The notes: generated by a model from the letters alone, not told the origin. 64,000 nucleotides of DNA from Bradymonadales bacterium (GCA_016931535.1 JAFGEP010000096.1:168091-232090); one strand, 5' to 3'. Shown: positions 16,564 through 26,050, counted from the first letter of the stretch. Program-made: numbers and translations.

Positions 16564-16747
16564 CGTAGAAAGAGGGCGCGGTATTCTGTTGAATGGTCCA
16601 CTCGATCTGCTCGTTCCCTTGACGCCGGGGGACAATCGGATGAAATACCACATCCGGGTCGGCGCGGACCAGATCCGGAACGGCAATCGGGTCGCGATTC
16701 TTGCAACAAAGGCGGCTCCAGTGCAAGTTGCATCCCATCTGCGCTGA

Positions 16748-18538
16748 ATGGTACGAGTCATGGCCAACATCTTCCTCCCGACCGCAAGCTCCACCGCACT
16801 GCTGAACACCCAGCCCGGGCTGGTCTGGCGGCTTCTGGTCCGAGCGGCACGAAGCGGGAGCTGGGAGTTGTGGCGGGAGCACCTCGACGAGGAGCTGGCA
16901 GCGGGGCGAACAGATGCTCAGGCCACCGTCCTGGAATTGGCCGGAGGGGCGGTCCCGTTGGTGGAGGTGCTGGGTGGAATGGTCGATACCCCGGAGGCGC
17001 TTGACCAGCTGGGGCGACTGGTTGTGTGCGGGTTGGGATACTACCTGGAGGCGCTCTCTCCTCCGGAGCGGATCCGCTCCACCCCACGGCTTGCGCGCCT
17101 TCTCCACGAGGTGGACCGCCGTCTGGGCACCTCGCTGTATGCACACCTGGACACCATTCCAGGCGCCGACCAGGCCTCCATCTGGGATGCCGTACTGAGC
17201 ATGATCGCGGCGCTCGATGCGGCGGGTGAACCGCTATCCGAGTGGCTGACCCATGTCAGCCACCTGCCGGAGACCCTCCTGGACAGGTGGCGAGACCAGC
17301 TTCCTTCCCTGCAACTGACGGTCAAGACGCAGGAACAGCTGGAGCAGATGGTCGGCGCCGGAACCCCGCCCCCACCGCCCGATCGATCCTTGGGCCAGAA
17401 GGACGAGGAGGAGGAGCTCGAAGTGGTCCTGGAGCTGGCAGAACCATTCGGGACACCTGCTTTGGCCCAGCGTCCAGAACAAACACCTGGGACCGCTCCC
17501 CCGAAGGCCGGCGGGCTCATGGAACCGGCGACCATATCCAGCGGTGGCGTCATGCCGATCCGGATCCCGAGATCGAAACCTGCGAAGCCGGAGCCAAGCC
17601 GAGCCGCCACCACTGGAGAACCGGCACCCCCGGACGACTCCCCTTCGGCCGGCGGGATGGGGGCCGCCGAGGATTTTTCGCGGCCGGTCACGCCCTTGTT
17701 TTCTGGCGTCAGCGTCATCGAGAGGACAGAGCCTCCCGTCGATTCTCAGCCGGCGGTCGCGGTTGTTGCCGATGAGCAGACGGTGACTTCTAAGGCCCTG
17801 CCTAGAACTGGCAGGCTGCCAGCCGATGAAGATCAGCGGCAGATTGCCGCCCCGCTGGAGGTTGACCTTCCCGGCGAGCAAGAGATCGAGGAAGACCGGA
17901 CCAAAGGGCCGACTCTGGTAGAAGAGCCGGTTACCCCGGTCGCCGCCCGCCAGCCGGGATCTGAAGAGAAGACGGTGCTGTCCGGCGGATGGGCGGGCAA
18001 GCCGTGTCCTCGGGTGATCCGGGTCTTGGAGTTTATCACCGGGATCATCATTGTGGTTTCGATCGTGCGGGTGCTCGGTCGTTTCTTGTTTGGGCTGCGA
18101 CGAGTGGGGCGGATCTGGATGGAGGGGGAGGTGGTGTTCGTGGAGACCTCGCGGCATTTCCTGGGGAAGGAGGTTCGTCGTACTCGGCGGACCTTTGGTC
18201 CGAGGGGGATCCTGACGGTACAGCAGGAGGTCCGATATCCCTTTCTATACCTGTTCATCGGTCTGCTGGCGGTGTGTGCGGGGGCGCTGGTGGGGACGAT
18301 GGTCTACCTGGATGGCAGGCTGGCGGGGTTCGAGGATTGGATGGAGGTTGGTCTGTACCTCCTGATGGGGGGGGTGGTGATCGATTTCCTGTTGACTGTT
18401 CTGGTGGCCAGCCGTCCGGGTCGCACCAGCCTGTCCATCACCTTCGAGCCGAAGACGACGATCCGTCTGATCGGGGTGAACCGCGTGGAAGCAGAGAGGC
18501 TGATGGTTCGCCTGGCGAGGGCAGCCCATGCGGGTTGA
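16748..18538 (+). CDS. Large membrane protein of unknown function, divergent from gltJ
   Basis: The 596-residue product starts MVRVMANIFLP (ATG at 16748, or 16760); neither has a clear ribosome-binding site. Residues ~15-200 are helical and Leu/Glu-rich with no known motif. Residues ~205-415 are a low-complexity Pro/Glu/Thr linker. The C-terminal ~180 residues hold a hydrophobic segment (FITGIIIVVSIVRVLG), a charged beta-rich stretch (VVFVETSRHFLG ... VRRTRRTFGPRG) and two membrane helices (YLFIGLLAVCAGALVGTMVYL and LYLLMGGVVIDFLLTVLVA), ending in a short cytoplasmic domain. I do not recognise a family. Its position opposite gltJ hints at an envelope role. Confidence 0.65.
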   Translation: MVRVMANIFLPTASSTALLNTQPGLVWRLLVRAARSGSWELWREHLDEELAAGRTDAQATVLELAGGAVPLVEVLGGMVDTPEALDQLGRLVVCGLGYYLEALSPPERIRSTPRLARLLHEVDRRLGTSLYAHLDTIPGADQASIWDAVLSMIAALDAAGEPLSEWLTHVSHLPETLLDRWRDQLPSLQLTVKTQEQLEQMVGAGTPPPPPDRSLGQKDEEEELEVVLELAEPFGTPALAQRPEQTPGTAPPKAGGLMEPATISSGGVMPIRIPRSKPAKPEPSRAATTGEPAPPDDSPSAGGMGAAEDFSRPVTPLFSGVSVIERTEPPVDSQPAVAVVADEQTVTSKALPRTGRLPADEDQRQIAAPLEVDLPGEQEIEEDRTKGPTLVEEPVTPVAARQPGSEEKTVLSGGWAGKPCPRVIRVLEFITGIIIVVSIVRVLGRFLFGLRRVGRIWMEGEVVFVETSRHFLGKEVRRTRRTFGPRGILTVQQEVRYPFLYLFIGLLAVCAGALVGTMVYLDGRLAGFEDWMEVGLYLLMGGVVIDFLLTVLVASRPGRTSLSITFEPKTTIRLIGVNRVEAERLMVRLARAAHAG

Positions 18539-18600
18539 CTGGGGTCAGGAGGTCCACCTTGAGAGAGATCCCCTGCGATTGCGGGCGGATCGGGCGGAAG

Positions 18601-20151
18601 TCACGGGGTGACGAGGTAGACCGGACTGGTCACCGGGCCTTCGAGAAAGCCCTGGGAAACGACGACCCTGACGAAGAAGGCGCTGTGGTCGCACAGGGGC
18701 GTGAAGAAGCCGACGAGCTCATTTCCGCTGTTTGCCACCGGGGAAGATCGCCACAACGCGTCCCGGTAGTCGGGGTCATCCTGCTCGGTGTGGCGCTGGA
18801 CATACCAGATCTCGGCGGCACCTACCAAGGCGGAGCCCTCGACCTGTGCGGCAACTGAGATGTTGCCCTGGTGGTCTTGGAAGGTGGCCTCGACCGTGGG
18901 GTACTGCCACGAGCCGGCAAGGTGTGCGAGAAAGGTCCGCCAGCTCGTCAGGTGGTCCCGGGAACCGAAGCCGTCGCCGTAGTTGGCGACAAACAACAAG
19001 GAGTGATCCGCTGGCAGCATCTCGCGATAGCCCTCGAGTGCCTCCAAGGGGTACCGGGTGGTATTGGTTCCCACCGCCACCAGGTAGCTCTTGTCCTGGA
19101 TGGCTGAAACGATGGCTGACAGGTCGAAGATCCGGAGAAACTCGGCACCAGCGGGGCTGTCCAGGAATGCGATCTCGCCGGTAGGATCGCCGAAGGCCCA
19201 ATCGGAGTCCCAGCGCTGGGCCTGCAGCTGGTGAAACTCCCGCCAGCTGCCGAGGTTGATCGCCACCATGACCCCCTCGATTCGGCGGTCAAGTGCCATG
19301 GCATGCCGCAATCCGATTCCATCGAACCCGCCGGCCAGGATGGCGACCCGTTCGACCTCAAAGGGTGGGGCCTCCAAACCCAGATCCAGGGTGGGAAGGC
19401 GTCTGGCCAGCTCCTCGAGGAGTGTTACCGCCCGCAAGTAGGCGATGGCCACCGGTACGGTGGGATCGATATCGAGACGACCTGTGGCGCGCGACAGGGC
19501 TCTCAAGCACTCCTCGAAGAGCTCCTCGTTCCCGATGGGGCCTATAAAACAGTGAGGAAACTGCTCCTGGTATGGTTCGAGGGTCGGTTCTTCCCGCAGA
19601 TCCTGAACCGCGGGGACGGAATCCAGCAGCAGAATGGGGAGGTCCAGTCGATCGGCGGTGACGGCGCCGAACTGGGGCAGAAAACTGCTGGCATCGGAGA
19701 TGCCCTGCTGGGTGTTCTCAGTCCCGTGCTCCACGATGCCGGCGAGGCGCGGTTCCGACGCCACGCTCTGGGGCAGCAGCAGAAATCCTCTGTGAGTCCA
19801 GGGAACGGACAGAAAGGTCTGCGAGGTGAACCGAAAGCCGATCTGCCATACCGGATCCTCGAAGTCTCCGGGTACTTGTCCCGTCCGGTCCTGCTCGATC
19901 ACGAGCGATAGGGTGGCCGTTTCCCTGAGCGATTCCAGGTCTATCAGCTCACCGAGGGGGAGGCCCGGCTGGAAGGGCGAGCTGGAGTCGCCGGAGTCTG
20001 GCGAGTCGATCGGGTCGGTTCCGCTGTCCGGCCGGTCCAGGGGATCACCTTCATCGCCCGGGCAAGCGAGTGCGGACCGGAAGGCGAAGGTCAACAGCAA
20101 GAGGATCAGAACCGGACGTTCTGGAAAACAGGCCGTCCGAAGGATCAGCAT
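18601..20151 (-). CDS. Secreted or lipid-anchored protein, possible alpha/beta-hydrolase-like fold
   Basis: The 516-residue product has an N-terminal hydrophobic signal (VLILLLLTFAFRSALAC) with a Cys that could be lipidated, although -3 is Ala rather than Leu. A Pro/Asp/Ser linker follows. The central part has alternating strands and helices, with VAILAGGFDGIGLRHAMAL resembling a nucleophile-elbow region but without a canonical GxSxG. SYLVAVGTNTTRYP and LLFVANYGDGFGSRDHL may be later strands of an alpha/beta core. Catalysis cannot be claimed. The start overlaps the end of the upstream gene by 7 bases, so the two form an operon. Confidence 0.6.
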   Translation of the reverse strand: MLILRTACFPERPVLILLLLTFAFRSALACPGDEGDPLDRPDSGTDPIDSPDSGDSSSPFQPGLPLGELIDLESLRETATLSLVIEQDRTGQVPGDFEDPVWQIGFRFTSQTFLSVPWTHRGFLLLPQSVASEPRLAGIVEHGTENTQQGISDASSFLPQFGAVTADRLDLPILLLDSVPAVQDLREEPTLEPYQEQFPHCFIGPIGNEELFEECLRALSRATGRLDIDPTVPVAIAYLRAVTLLEELARRLPTLDLGLEAPPFEVERVAILAGGFDGIGLRHAMALDRRIEGVMVAINLGSWREFHQLQAQRWDSDWAFGDPTGEIAFLDSPAGAEFLRIFDLSAIVSAIQDKSYLVAVGTNTTRYPLEALEGYREMLPADHSLLFVANYGDGFGSRDHLTSWRTFLAHLAGSWQYPTVEATFQDHQGNISVAAQVEGSALVGAAEIWYVQRHTEQDDPDYRDALWRSSPVANSGNELVGFFTPLCDHSAFFVRVVVSQGFLEGPVTSPVYLVTP

Positions 20152-21413
20152 ATCCGATGTATCCGAAGCAGGATGCTGGGGTCTTCGATCTCGATCCGTG
20201 TGGCCCTGTCGAGCACCAAGCCGAAGAGGTCATATTCGCCTGGGGCAAGCATGTTGAGCGGTAGTTTTTCGAGCTCTTGGGCCAGAGCGGCGATGGCGGC
20301 GTCGATACAGGAGTAGTCCAGTCGTTGTCGCAGTGCCTCGATCGGTTTACCCAGGTGGGTTTTGACAATGTCGGTGATCGCCAGCTCCAGCCCCTCATCG
20401 CCCACGGTGGTTCGGCGGTGGAGCTCGGGGAGCAGCCGGGTGCCGGGGTAGTCCAGGTTGTGCTCCACCCAATGCAAGAAGCTCTTGATAAAGGGTTCGA
20501 AGCCGGTCTTGCCGGTGACCAGGACGACGAAGTAGCAGCATCTGAGCAGCTGAGCCACGTACTGGTGCAGTGTGTCGGTGTTTACCAGCTTTTGGAGTCG
20601 GCCTGGAAGGTCGGTATCGGCGATCTCGGTGACATCGCGTAGCCTGGCGGGAGCCAGGATGTCGAGCGTCTCGTGGTGATCCGTCGACTGGGTGGAAAGC
20701 TTGAGAACCTCTTGCCAGGCCAGGTACTCTTCGGTGTCGCGCAGGGGGATGTCGAGGTTGACGTTGACGTTGGCGTGGAGCCACTCGGCGGCAGCCAGGA
20801 TGAGAACGGCAGGCTCGTGGAGATTGGCCAGTTTTTGTCGGAATCGTTTGTGCAGCGACTTTGGTAACGGCTCTGTGCGATGAGCACCGAATCGGGTGAT
20901 CATCTGTTCGTAGAACAGGGTGCGTTCGTTATTTCGCCGTCGAGCTTCGGTAGTCTCGAACAACCGGAGCAGCAGATTGGCCTGGCTGTACTTGCCCGAC
21001 TGGAATTTTTCCTCGAGCAGGCCGAGGACCGAATCGAAGTGCTTGGGGGTCGCCTCGTCGGAGCGGGTGAAGCTCTTGAGGAGCCGCCAGGTCAAGCCGA
21101 CCTCTTCTCGGGTTAGCTGGCAGGATGGGGGCAAGATGTCGTTGTCACACAACAGCGTAAGATAGGTCTTGAGGACCTTTCCCTGCTCCTCATCCGGCTC
21201 CGATGGGGGATGGTCCGATTCGGTGGCTTCGCCGGACCTGGATGGACTGCAAATCTCCAACGCCACGAGGCCCAAGGGATCCAGCTGCGGGGAGCGGGAC
21301 AGCAGTTCGCGGACACGAGGTCGTATCTGGGGAACTAGCTCCTCGTAGTAGGTTGGTCGCCGTTCTTGGCTGGAACCGGAGACCCCAAAACGCCTCATGA
21401 CCCGTTCTAGCAC
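20145..21413 (-). CDS. Helical cytoplasmic protein of unknown function
   Basis: The 422-residue product starts at GTG 21413, or at ATG 21398 giving MRRFGVSG. No signal peptide or membrane segment is seen. The sequence is almost entirely helical and charged (for example YSQANLLLRLFETTEARRR and LEKLPLNMLAPGEYDLFGLV) with no motif I recognise; a scaffold or helical-repeat role is possible. It overlaps the downstream lipoprotein-like gene by 7 bases. The 174-base region between its start and the divergent sulfatase gene must contain promoters for both, but none stands out. Confidence 0.6.
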   Translation of the reverse strand: MLERVMRRFGVSGSSQERRPTYYEELVPQIRPRVRELLSRSPQLDPLGLVALEICSPSRSGEATESDHPPSEPDEEQGKVLKTYLTLLCDNDILPPSCQLTREEVGLTWRLLKSFTRSDEATPKHFDSVLGLLEEKFQSGKYSQANLLLRLFETTEARRRNNERTLFYEQMITRFGAHRTEPLPKSLHKRFRQKLANLHEPAVLILAAAEWLHANVNVNLDIPLRDTEEYLAWQEVLKLSTQSTDHHETLDILAPARLRDVTEIADTDLPGRLQKLVNTDTLHQYVAQLLRCCYFVVLVTGKTGFEPFIKSFLHWVEHNLDYPGTRLLPELHRRTTVGDEGLELAITDIVKTHLGKPIEALRQRLDYSCIDAAIAALAQELEKLPLNMLAPGEYDLFGLVLDRATRIEIEDPSILLRIHRIC

Positions 21414-21587
21414 GCTGTGGTTCCCGGTTTATCCGGTTGTGATGGTGGCCGATCCTGTAAATCCACTGTCCACCAGGCAATCTACCACAGGGCCAGCAGC
21501 GGTCACAAGCGGATGGGATCAGTAGCGTTGTAGGGCGATAAATTGGAGAATCAGAAAAATCTACCCCGGTCGCGTGGGAGATCCGTC

Positions 21588-23921
21588 ATGGATACGAGAG
21601 AGCCGACGGCCGTCTGTTGGGCAACCCTGATCGCGGGGTGGATCGTTGCCGGGATTGACGGCCTACAGTCAGCGAGGGGCGCGGATCTGCCCTCCGTCTG
21701 CGGGAGTGTGCTTCTGGCGCTGATCGTGATGGGGCCGGTGGCTCTGGTGCTGGGGTTCGCGCTGCGGATCGCGCTGTGGCTGTCGCCCGTGGAGCCACAT
21801 CCGCGGGAGCTGTACCGGAGGATCTGCAGGTTCTTAAGCGCACAGGGTGACCAGGGAAGGCGCAGGAGCGCACAGGTGCTGGCGACCGTGGTGTTGGCCG
21901 TCGTGTTCTTCCTGATCGCCTATCGACTCGGCCTGTGGTTCATGCTGCGATTTCACAACCTTTCGCTGGCGGCATTCGTGCTCGCCTGCTGCTTGCTCGG
22001 CGTGGCCGCCGGTTTGGTGCTGGCCTGGCCTCGGCTGGCCCGGGGGACCGAGCTGGGGTTGGGGTGGCTGGTCGATCGGATCGGGTTCGCCAGGCCGTTG
22101 GGGCGGCCCTGGTTCTGGGGATTAACGGCAGCCGTGGCGGTGGTCCTGTGGACCTGCCTGCAAGGAGGGGCGGCGGGACAGACGCTGGAGGCGATCCGTC
22201 TGGGGGTGGTGGTGGTTCCGGCGGTGCTGGTGGTGGCAGGCTACCTTTTGGGGTATGCCCTGGGGGGCCTGAAAGACCGTTGCCGGCGAATCGGTGCACT
22301 GCTGGCCCTGGTCGTGTTGGTGGGGTTATCGGTCTACGGCGTTTGGGGTACGGGATCGAACCGCCTCTATCTGGACGGCTCCCTGGCGCTGGAGGAACGG
22401 TCCTGGATGGCACGCATCCCGCTGGCGTGGAGCCAGGCGCTCATGGACAGGGACCGGGACGGCTACTCGACCGCACTCGGTGGCGGGGATTGCGACGATC
22501 ACCGCGCGGAGATCAATCCGGGGGCACAAGAGATCCCCAACAACCAGATCGACGAGGATTGCAGCGGAGCCGATCTCGTTCTCGAGGCGGAGTTCTCGCG
22601 GCCATTCAGCACCCTGGGTAGGGCGGATCCCCAGAACGAACCCGGCCGCCATGTCAGCGCCGAGATGGGAACCGGGTCGGGCGAGAACGGTGAGGAAGCT
22701 CTCGCGGAACGGGTCGATCCGGCGGCAGAGCTGCGCGGTCGCTACAATGTGATCCTGTTGATGGTGGACGCCTTGCGACCGGGGCACCTGGGCTACGCCG
22801 GTTACGAGCGGGCGGACATCTCTCCCCACATCGACCGCCTGGCTGCTCGGAGCATCCACTTTCAGCGCGCCTATAGCTGCTCCAACAAGACTCCCTCTGC
22901 GGTTCCCCCCATCCTGGCCAGCCGCTGGCCCAGCGAGATGGAGCGGAGCTTCGATCATTTCTCCCGCTACGGAGAGGGGAACCTCTTTCTGGCTGAGGTC
23001 CTGCAAGAGGCCGGCTACTTCACGGCCGCCTCGGTGAGCCACTGGTACTTCCGCCCTGGCTACGGATTTGCCCAGGGGTTCGATCGTTGGCGTGAGTACT
23101 GGGTGTCGCAGGACCGGATGGAACGGGTGCCCACCAGTGAGCAGACTGCCGACAACGCCATCGCCATCCTGGAAGAGTACTACCAGGCGGAGGGGGGAGA
23201 GGGGGCGGAGGGGGAAGAACGCCCACCGTACTTCTTGTGGATCCACTTCATGGATCCCCACAAGCTGTACATCGATCACGAGGGGTTCGAGCCCTATGGG
23301 CCGGAGCCGATCGACCAGTACGATGGGGAGATCCGATTCGTGGACCACCACATCGGGCGGGTGATGGCGGTGTTGGAGCGGTTCGGTGCCCTGGAACAGA
23401 CCGTCATCTTGTTCACCTCGGATCACGGGGAGGCGTTCGGAGAACACTCGATGCGCCATCATGGGTGGGATCTCTACGAGCACCAGATCCGGGTGCCGTT
23501 TTTCCTCTACGTTCCCGGGCTGGCAGCCAGGGAGTTTCAGACTCCGGTCAGCTTGATGGATCTGGCTCCGACCGTCCTGGACCTGGTCGGGATCGAGCCG
23601 GAGAGCTCTTTTCGAGGTCGCAGCCTGCTCGAGTCCTTGGCGACCGGCGAGGAGCCCGAGATAGTGCCGATCTATGCCGAGATGCCGCTGGGGCCCCACA
23701 ATCGACTGATCCGTAGCTTGGTTTGGGGAGACTACAAGCTGATCCACCATGTCCGCGCCCGCCGATATCGCCTGTTCAACCTGGCGAACGACCCCGGTGA
23801 GCTCAACGACCTGTGGGGCCAGGAGCCGGAGCAAGCCCGACGAATGCGGGCGGCCTACGAGCAGTTTCTGGCCACCCAGGTGGACTCCATACCCGCCTGG
23901 GGAGAGCAGCCGGCGGAGTGA
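21588..23921 (+). CDS. Membrane-bound sulfatase/phosphotransferase-fold enzyme with an inserted Asp-rich metal-binding motif
   Basis: The 777-residue product starts at the ATG at 21588, with GGGAG upstream. The N-terminal ~280 residues hold about six membrane helices. Residues ~287-325 carry the myxobacterial 'putative metal-binding' motif (DRDRDGYSTALGGGDCDD ... INPGAQEIPNNQIDEDC), likely periplasmic calcium sites. From ~387 the alkaline-phosphatase superfamily domain begins (NVILLMVDALRP), with TSDHGEAFGEH and YEHQIRVPFFLY as later metal-site blocks. The usual C/S-x-P-x-R nucleophile site is replaced by SNKTPSAVPP, so Thr435 is the probable nucleophile, as in LtaS/EptA-type transferases. 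It may transfer or remove a phospho- or sulfo-group on an envelope glycan or lipid. Confidence 0.85.
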   Translation: MDTREPTAVCWATLIAGWIVAGIDGLQSARGADLPSVCGSVLLALIVMGPVALVLGFALRIALWLSPVEPHPRELYRRICRFLSAQGDQGRRRSAQVLATVVLAVVFFLIAYRLGLWFMLRFHNLSLAAFVLACCLLGVAAGLVLAWPRLARGTELGLGWLVDRIGFARPLGRPWFWGLTAAVAVVLWTCLQGGAAGQTLEAIRLGVVVVPAVLVVAGYLLGYALGGLKDRCRRIGALLALVVLVGLSVYGVWGTGSNRLYLDGSLALEERSWMARIPLAWSQALMDRDRDGYSTALGGGDCDDHRAEINPGAQEIPNNQIDEDCSGADLVLEAEFSRPFSTLGRADPQNEPGRHVSAEMGTGSGENGEEALAERVDPAAELRGRYNVILLMVDALRPGHLGYAGYERADISPHIDRLAARSIHFQRAYSCSNKTPSAVPPILASRWPSEMERSFDHFSRYGEGNLFLAEVLQEAGYFTAASVSHWYFRPGYGFAQGFDRWREYWVSQDRMERVPTSEQTADNAIAILEEYYQAEGGEGAEGEERPPYFLWIHFMDPHKLYIDHEGFEPYGPEPIDQYDGEIRFVDHHIGRVMAVLERFGALEQTVILFTSDHGEAFGEHSMRHHGWDLYEHQIRVPFFLYVPGLAAREFQTPVSLMDLAPTVLDLVGIEPESSFRGRSLLESLATGEEPEIVPIYAEMPLGPHNRLIRSLVWGDYKLIHHVRARRYRLFNLANDPGELNDLWGQEPEQARRMRAAYEQFLATQVDSIPAWGEQPAE

Positions 23922-23964
23922 CCACGACTGGACGCGGCTCGAAATTGGTGGGGAAGGGAGGGGC

Positions 23965-25725
23965 ATGGTATGCAGTCGAGCGATGAGAAGATGGTCGAGC
24001 AGCCAGTTCCCTCCGATTCTTCTGGTGATCGCCCTGGTCGCAGGGTGTTCTTCGCCGATTGTGGGGGAACCCGACCGGTGGCCACCCGATGAGGAGGTCG
24101 GGCTGGCCTACCGCATCACCCTGTCCTCTGGTGGGGTCAACACCAGGGCCGACGTGCTCCTGGCGGTTCGTGCCGATCACGGGGGGCAGCTGGCTACTCC
24201 CCTGGAGTTTCTACTGCCCTGCCGGTGGGCGGGTGGTTCCGATCTCCACCTGGACCTGACCGGTTTCTGGGCGACCGGTCCTGGAGGCGAGCCGCTGCCG
24301 GTGATCCAGGAAGGAGAACGGGTGCTGATCTCCCATCCTGGGCTGTCTCGGTTGACGTTGGGGTACCGGGTCGCTCCTCGGGCGAGATCGCTCACCCGGA
24401 GGTCTCGGTTTCGGGCTGTTGGAACGCCGGAATGGTTCTTTGGCTACGGGCGGAACCTGCTGGCAAGGCCGGCTCTCGATAGCCTGGAGAGTGCGCCGGC
24501 CTACCTGGAATTGGCGGCCTCTCGGAGGGAAGCCGTCTGGGCGACGACGCTGGGGGTGTTCAGGGAGGCAAGCGGCGTGATTCGCCGACCTCTGTCGGAT
24601 CTCCTGGACGCGGCCTATCTGGGGGGTCGCATTCGGGTGGTCAGCCTGGTGCAGGGGGAGGAGAGCTTCACCCTGGCGGTGGATCCTCGGCTGGGCCAGG
24701 TGGAGGATGACCTGTTGGTGCTGGGTCACCGTCTGGTGACCTACACGGCCGCCAACCTTCCGGAACTGCCGTGGCGGGCGACGGTGGGGTTGTTGCTGCA
24801 TCGAGCGGACGGGCCCGGGGTCATGACCGGCAGTGGCCGGCCTGGGGGGTTCGTCCTGGAGCTCGGCGAGACGGAGGGATGGGAATCGAACCGGGCTGCC
24901 CTGCTTATTGCCCATGAGAACCTGCACCAGTACATCGGCAACTGGTTGCGCTTCGCGCTCGGCCAGGAGCTGTCCACCATGTGGTTTTTGGAGGGGGTGG
25001 TCGAGTACCTGAGCGTCTGTGTGGTGATCCGATCCGGCGTGGCCTCCAGCGATCTGTTCTTGCAGGTGCTCTCTCAGATGGTGACGGGGTACCTGTCCAA
25101 TCGATTTACCGATTCGGTTGGGGGAGAATCGTCCGAGGAGCGGTTCTGGGAGCACCCGGGCATTCGCCAGCTCGACTACCAGAAGGGTTTTCTCCTGGCG
25201 TTCTGGCTCGATATCCAGCTTCGCCGAGCCCAGGACCGCCTGGAAGGGGCGGTTGGCCAGCTGTTGAGGAGCTTTGCCGGCAGCCGGCGCATCGGAAACG
25301 AAGAGATCCGCCGGGTCCTGGAGGAACGCCTGGGACGCGACCTGCACGAGTGGTTCACCCGGTACGTCACCGGACAGGAACGGGTGCCGGTCACAGCCTG
25401 GCTGGAGGAGGCGGGGCTCGGTTTGCGCCGGCAGCTGGAAGAGGTGGCCTATCTCGGCTTGGAGACGGCGGTGGACAGGGACGGGAGGTTTCGGATCGTC
25501 GGCATCGATCCGATGGGACCTGCCGCCGGTTTCCCCTTGCGGGTGGGCGATATCCTGGCTGCTCCTCCCTCCCTGCCCTCGAGGGGTCCACAGGGCAGAG
25601 CTCGGCTGGTGGTGTTGGGAGGGGGCGAGCGCAGGGAGTTTTTCATTCCCTGCCAGGCGGGTCATCGGGTGAGGTGGGAGGCCTACCGGATCGATTCCCG
25701 GTTCGATCGGCTGATGGGTTGGTGA
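23965..25725 (+). CDS. M61-like gluzincin peptidase lipoprotein with C-terminal PDZ-like domain
   Basis: The 586-residue product starts at the ATG at 23965, with GGGAAGGGAGG upstream. The signal ends in the lipobox LVAGC, giving a lipoprotein. A beta-rich N-terminal domain precedes the zinc site HENLH (His317, Glu318, His321). The downstream FLEGVVEYLS supplies the third ligand Glu, as in M61 glycyl aminopeptidases (W-x-x-E-G-x-x-x-Y). The C-terminal ~100 residues (VDRDGRFRIVGIDPMGPAAGFPLRVGD) look like a PDZ domain. It follows the sulfatase-fold gene by 43 bases and is probably cotranscribed. Confidence 0.82.
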   Translation: MVCSRAMRRWSSSQFPPILLVIALVAGCSSPIVGEPDRWPPDEEVGLAYRITLSSGGVNTRADVLLAVRADHGGQLATPLEFLLPCRWAGGSDLHLDLTGFWATGPGGEPLPVIQEGERVLISHPGLSRLTLGYRVAPRARSLTRRSRFRAVGTPEWFFGYGRNLLARPALDSLESAPAYLELAASRREAVWATTLGVFREASGVIRRPLSDLLDAAYLGGRIRVVSLVQGEESFTLAVDPRLGQVEDDLLVLGHRLVTYTAANLPELPWRATVGLLLHRADGPGVMTGSGRPGGFVLELGETEGWESNRAALLIAHENLHQYIGNWLRFALGQELSTMWFLEGVVEYLSVCVVIRSGVASSDLFLQVLSQMVTGYLSNRFTDSVGGESSEERFWEHPGIRQLDYQKGFLLAFWLDIQLRRAQDRLEGAVGQLLRSFAGSRRIGNEEIRRVLEERLGRDLHEWFTRYVTGQERVPVTAWLEEAGLGLRRQLEEVAYLGLETAVDRDGRFRIVGIDPMGPAAGFPLRVGDILAAPPSLPSRGPQGRARLVVLGGGERREFFIPCQAGHRVRWEAYRIDSRFDRLMGW

Positions 25726-25784
25726 TCCGGATCCACACCGTGCCCCCGTGCGGTGCCACCGGCGAGGGGTCTGGGGGGGGCTGC

Positions 25785-25803
25785 CCCGCCAGATCTTGGC
25801 GGG
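25785..25803 (+). terminator. GC-rich hairpin, possible terminator
   Basis: CCCGCCA (25785-25791) and TGGCGGG (25797-25803) form a perfect 7-bp stem around the loop GATCT. No T-run follows, so intrinsic termination is uncertain. Confidence 0.3.
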
Positions 25804-25927
25804 TGATGATCGCTGGGTCCTCTGGGGTCCGCATCGTGGGCTTTGCCTGGGGAGTGGACGGCACTGGACGCGAACCGGCCTGAACCATTGTGCGTGTTCC
25901 GGGTGGACAGGGTGTAGGATGCACCCT

Positions 25928-25955
25928 TTGAGGGCCCGAGGGGTTGTGGTATTTT
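25928..25955 (+). promoter_or_regulatory. Candidate promoter of the gliding-type island
   Basis: TTGAGG (25928-25933), a 16-base spacer and TATTTT (25950-25955) preceded by TGG (extended -10). Transcription would start ~90 bases before the ATG at 26051. Confidence 0.4.
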
Positions 25956-26050
25956 GAGTCCGATGGGGCCGGACCTGGACGATGGTGTTACCGGCAGGGA
26001 CAGACCGGCCGGCGCCTCCTTTTCGCCCGGTTCTGAACCGAGGAGTCGAT

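Larger units (their letters stand above)
25726..26050 (+). other. 325-base intergenic region: terminator-like hairpin and leader of the gliding island
   Basis: The region has no convincing gene. A perfect 7-bp GC-rich stem with a 5-base loop lies at 25785-25803, ~60 bases after the peptidase stop. A promoter candidate lies at 25928-25955. The rest shows nothing I can name. Confidence 0.4.

Noticed and set aside
16442..16747. 101-codon plus-strand frame upstream of the large membrane protein
   Set aside because: It overlaps the gltJ start, has no ribosome-binding site and no recognisable protein features; treated as chance.
24884..24906. T-arm-like sequence (GGTTCGATTCCC on the minus strand) suggesting a tRNA
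   Set aside because: It lies inside the in-frame peptidase gene, and no acceptor or anticodon arm can be formed around it.
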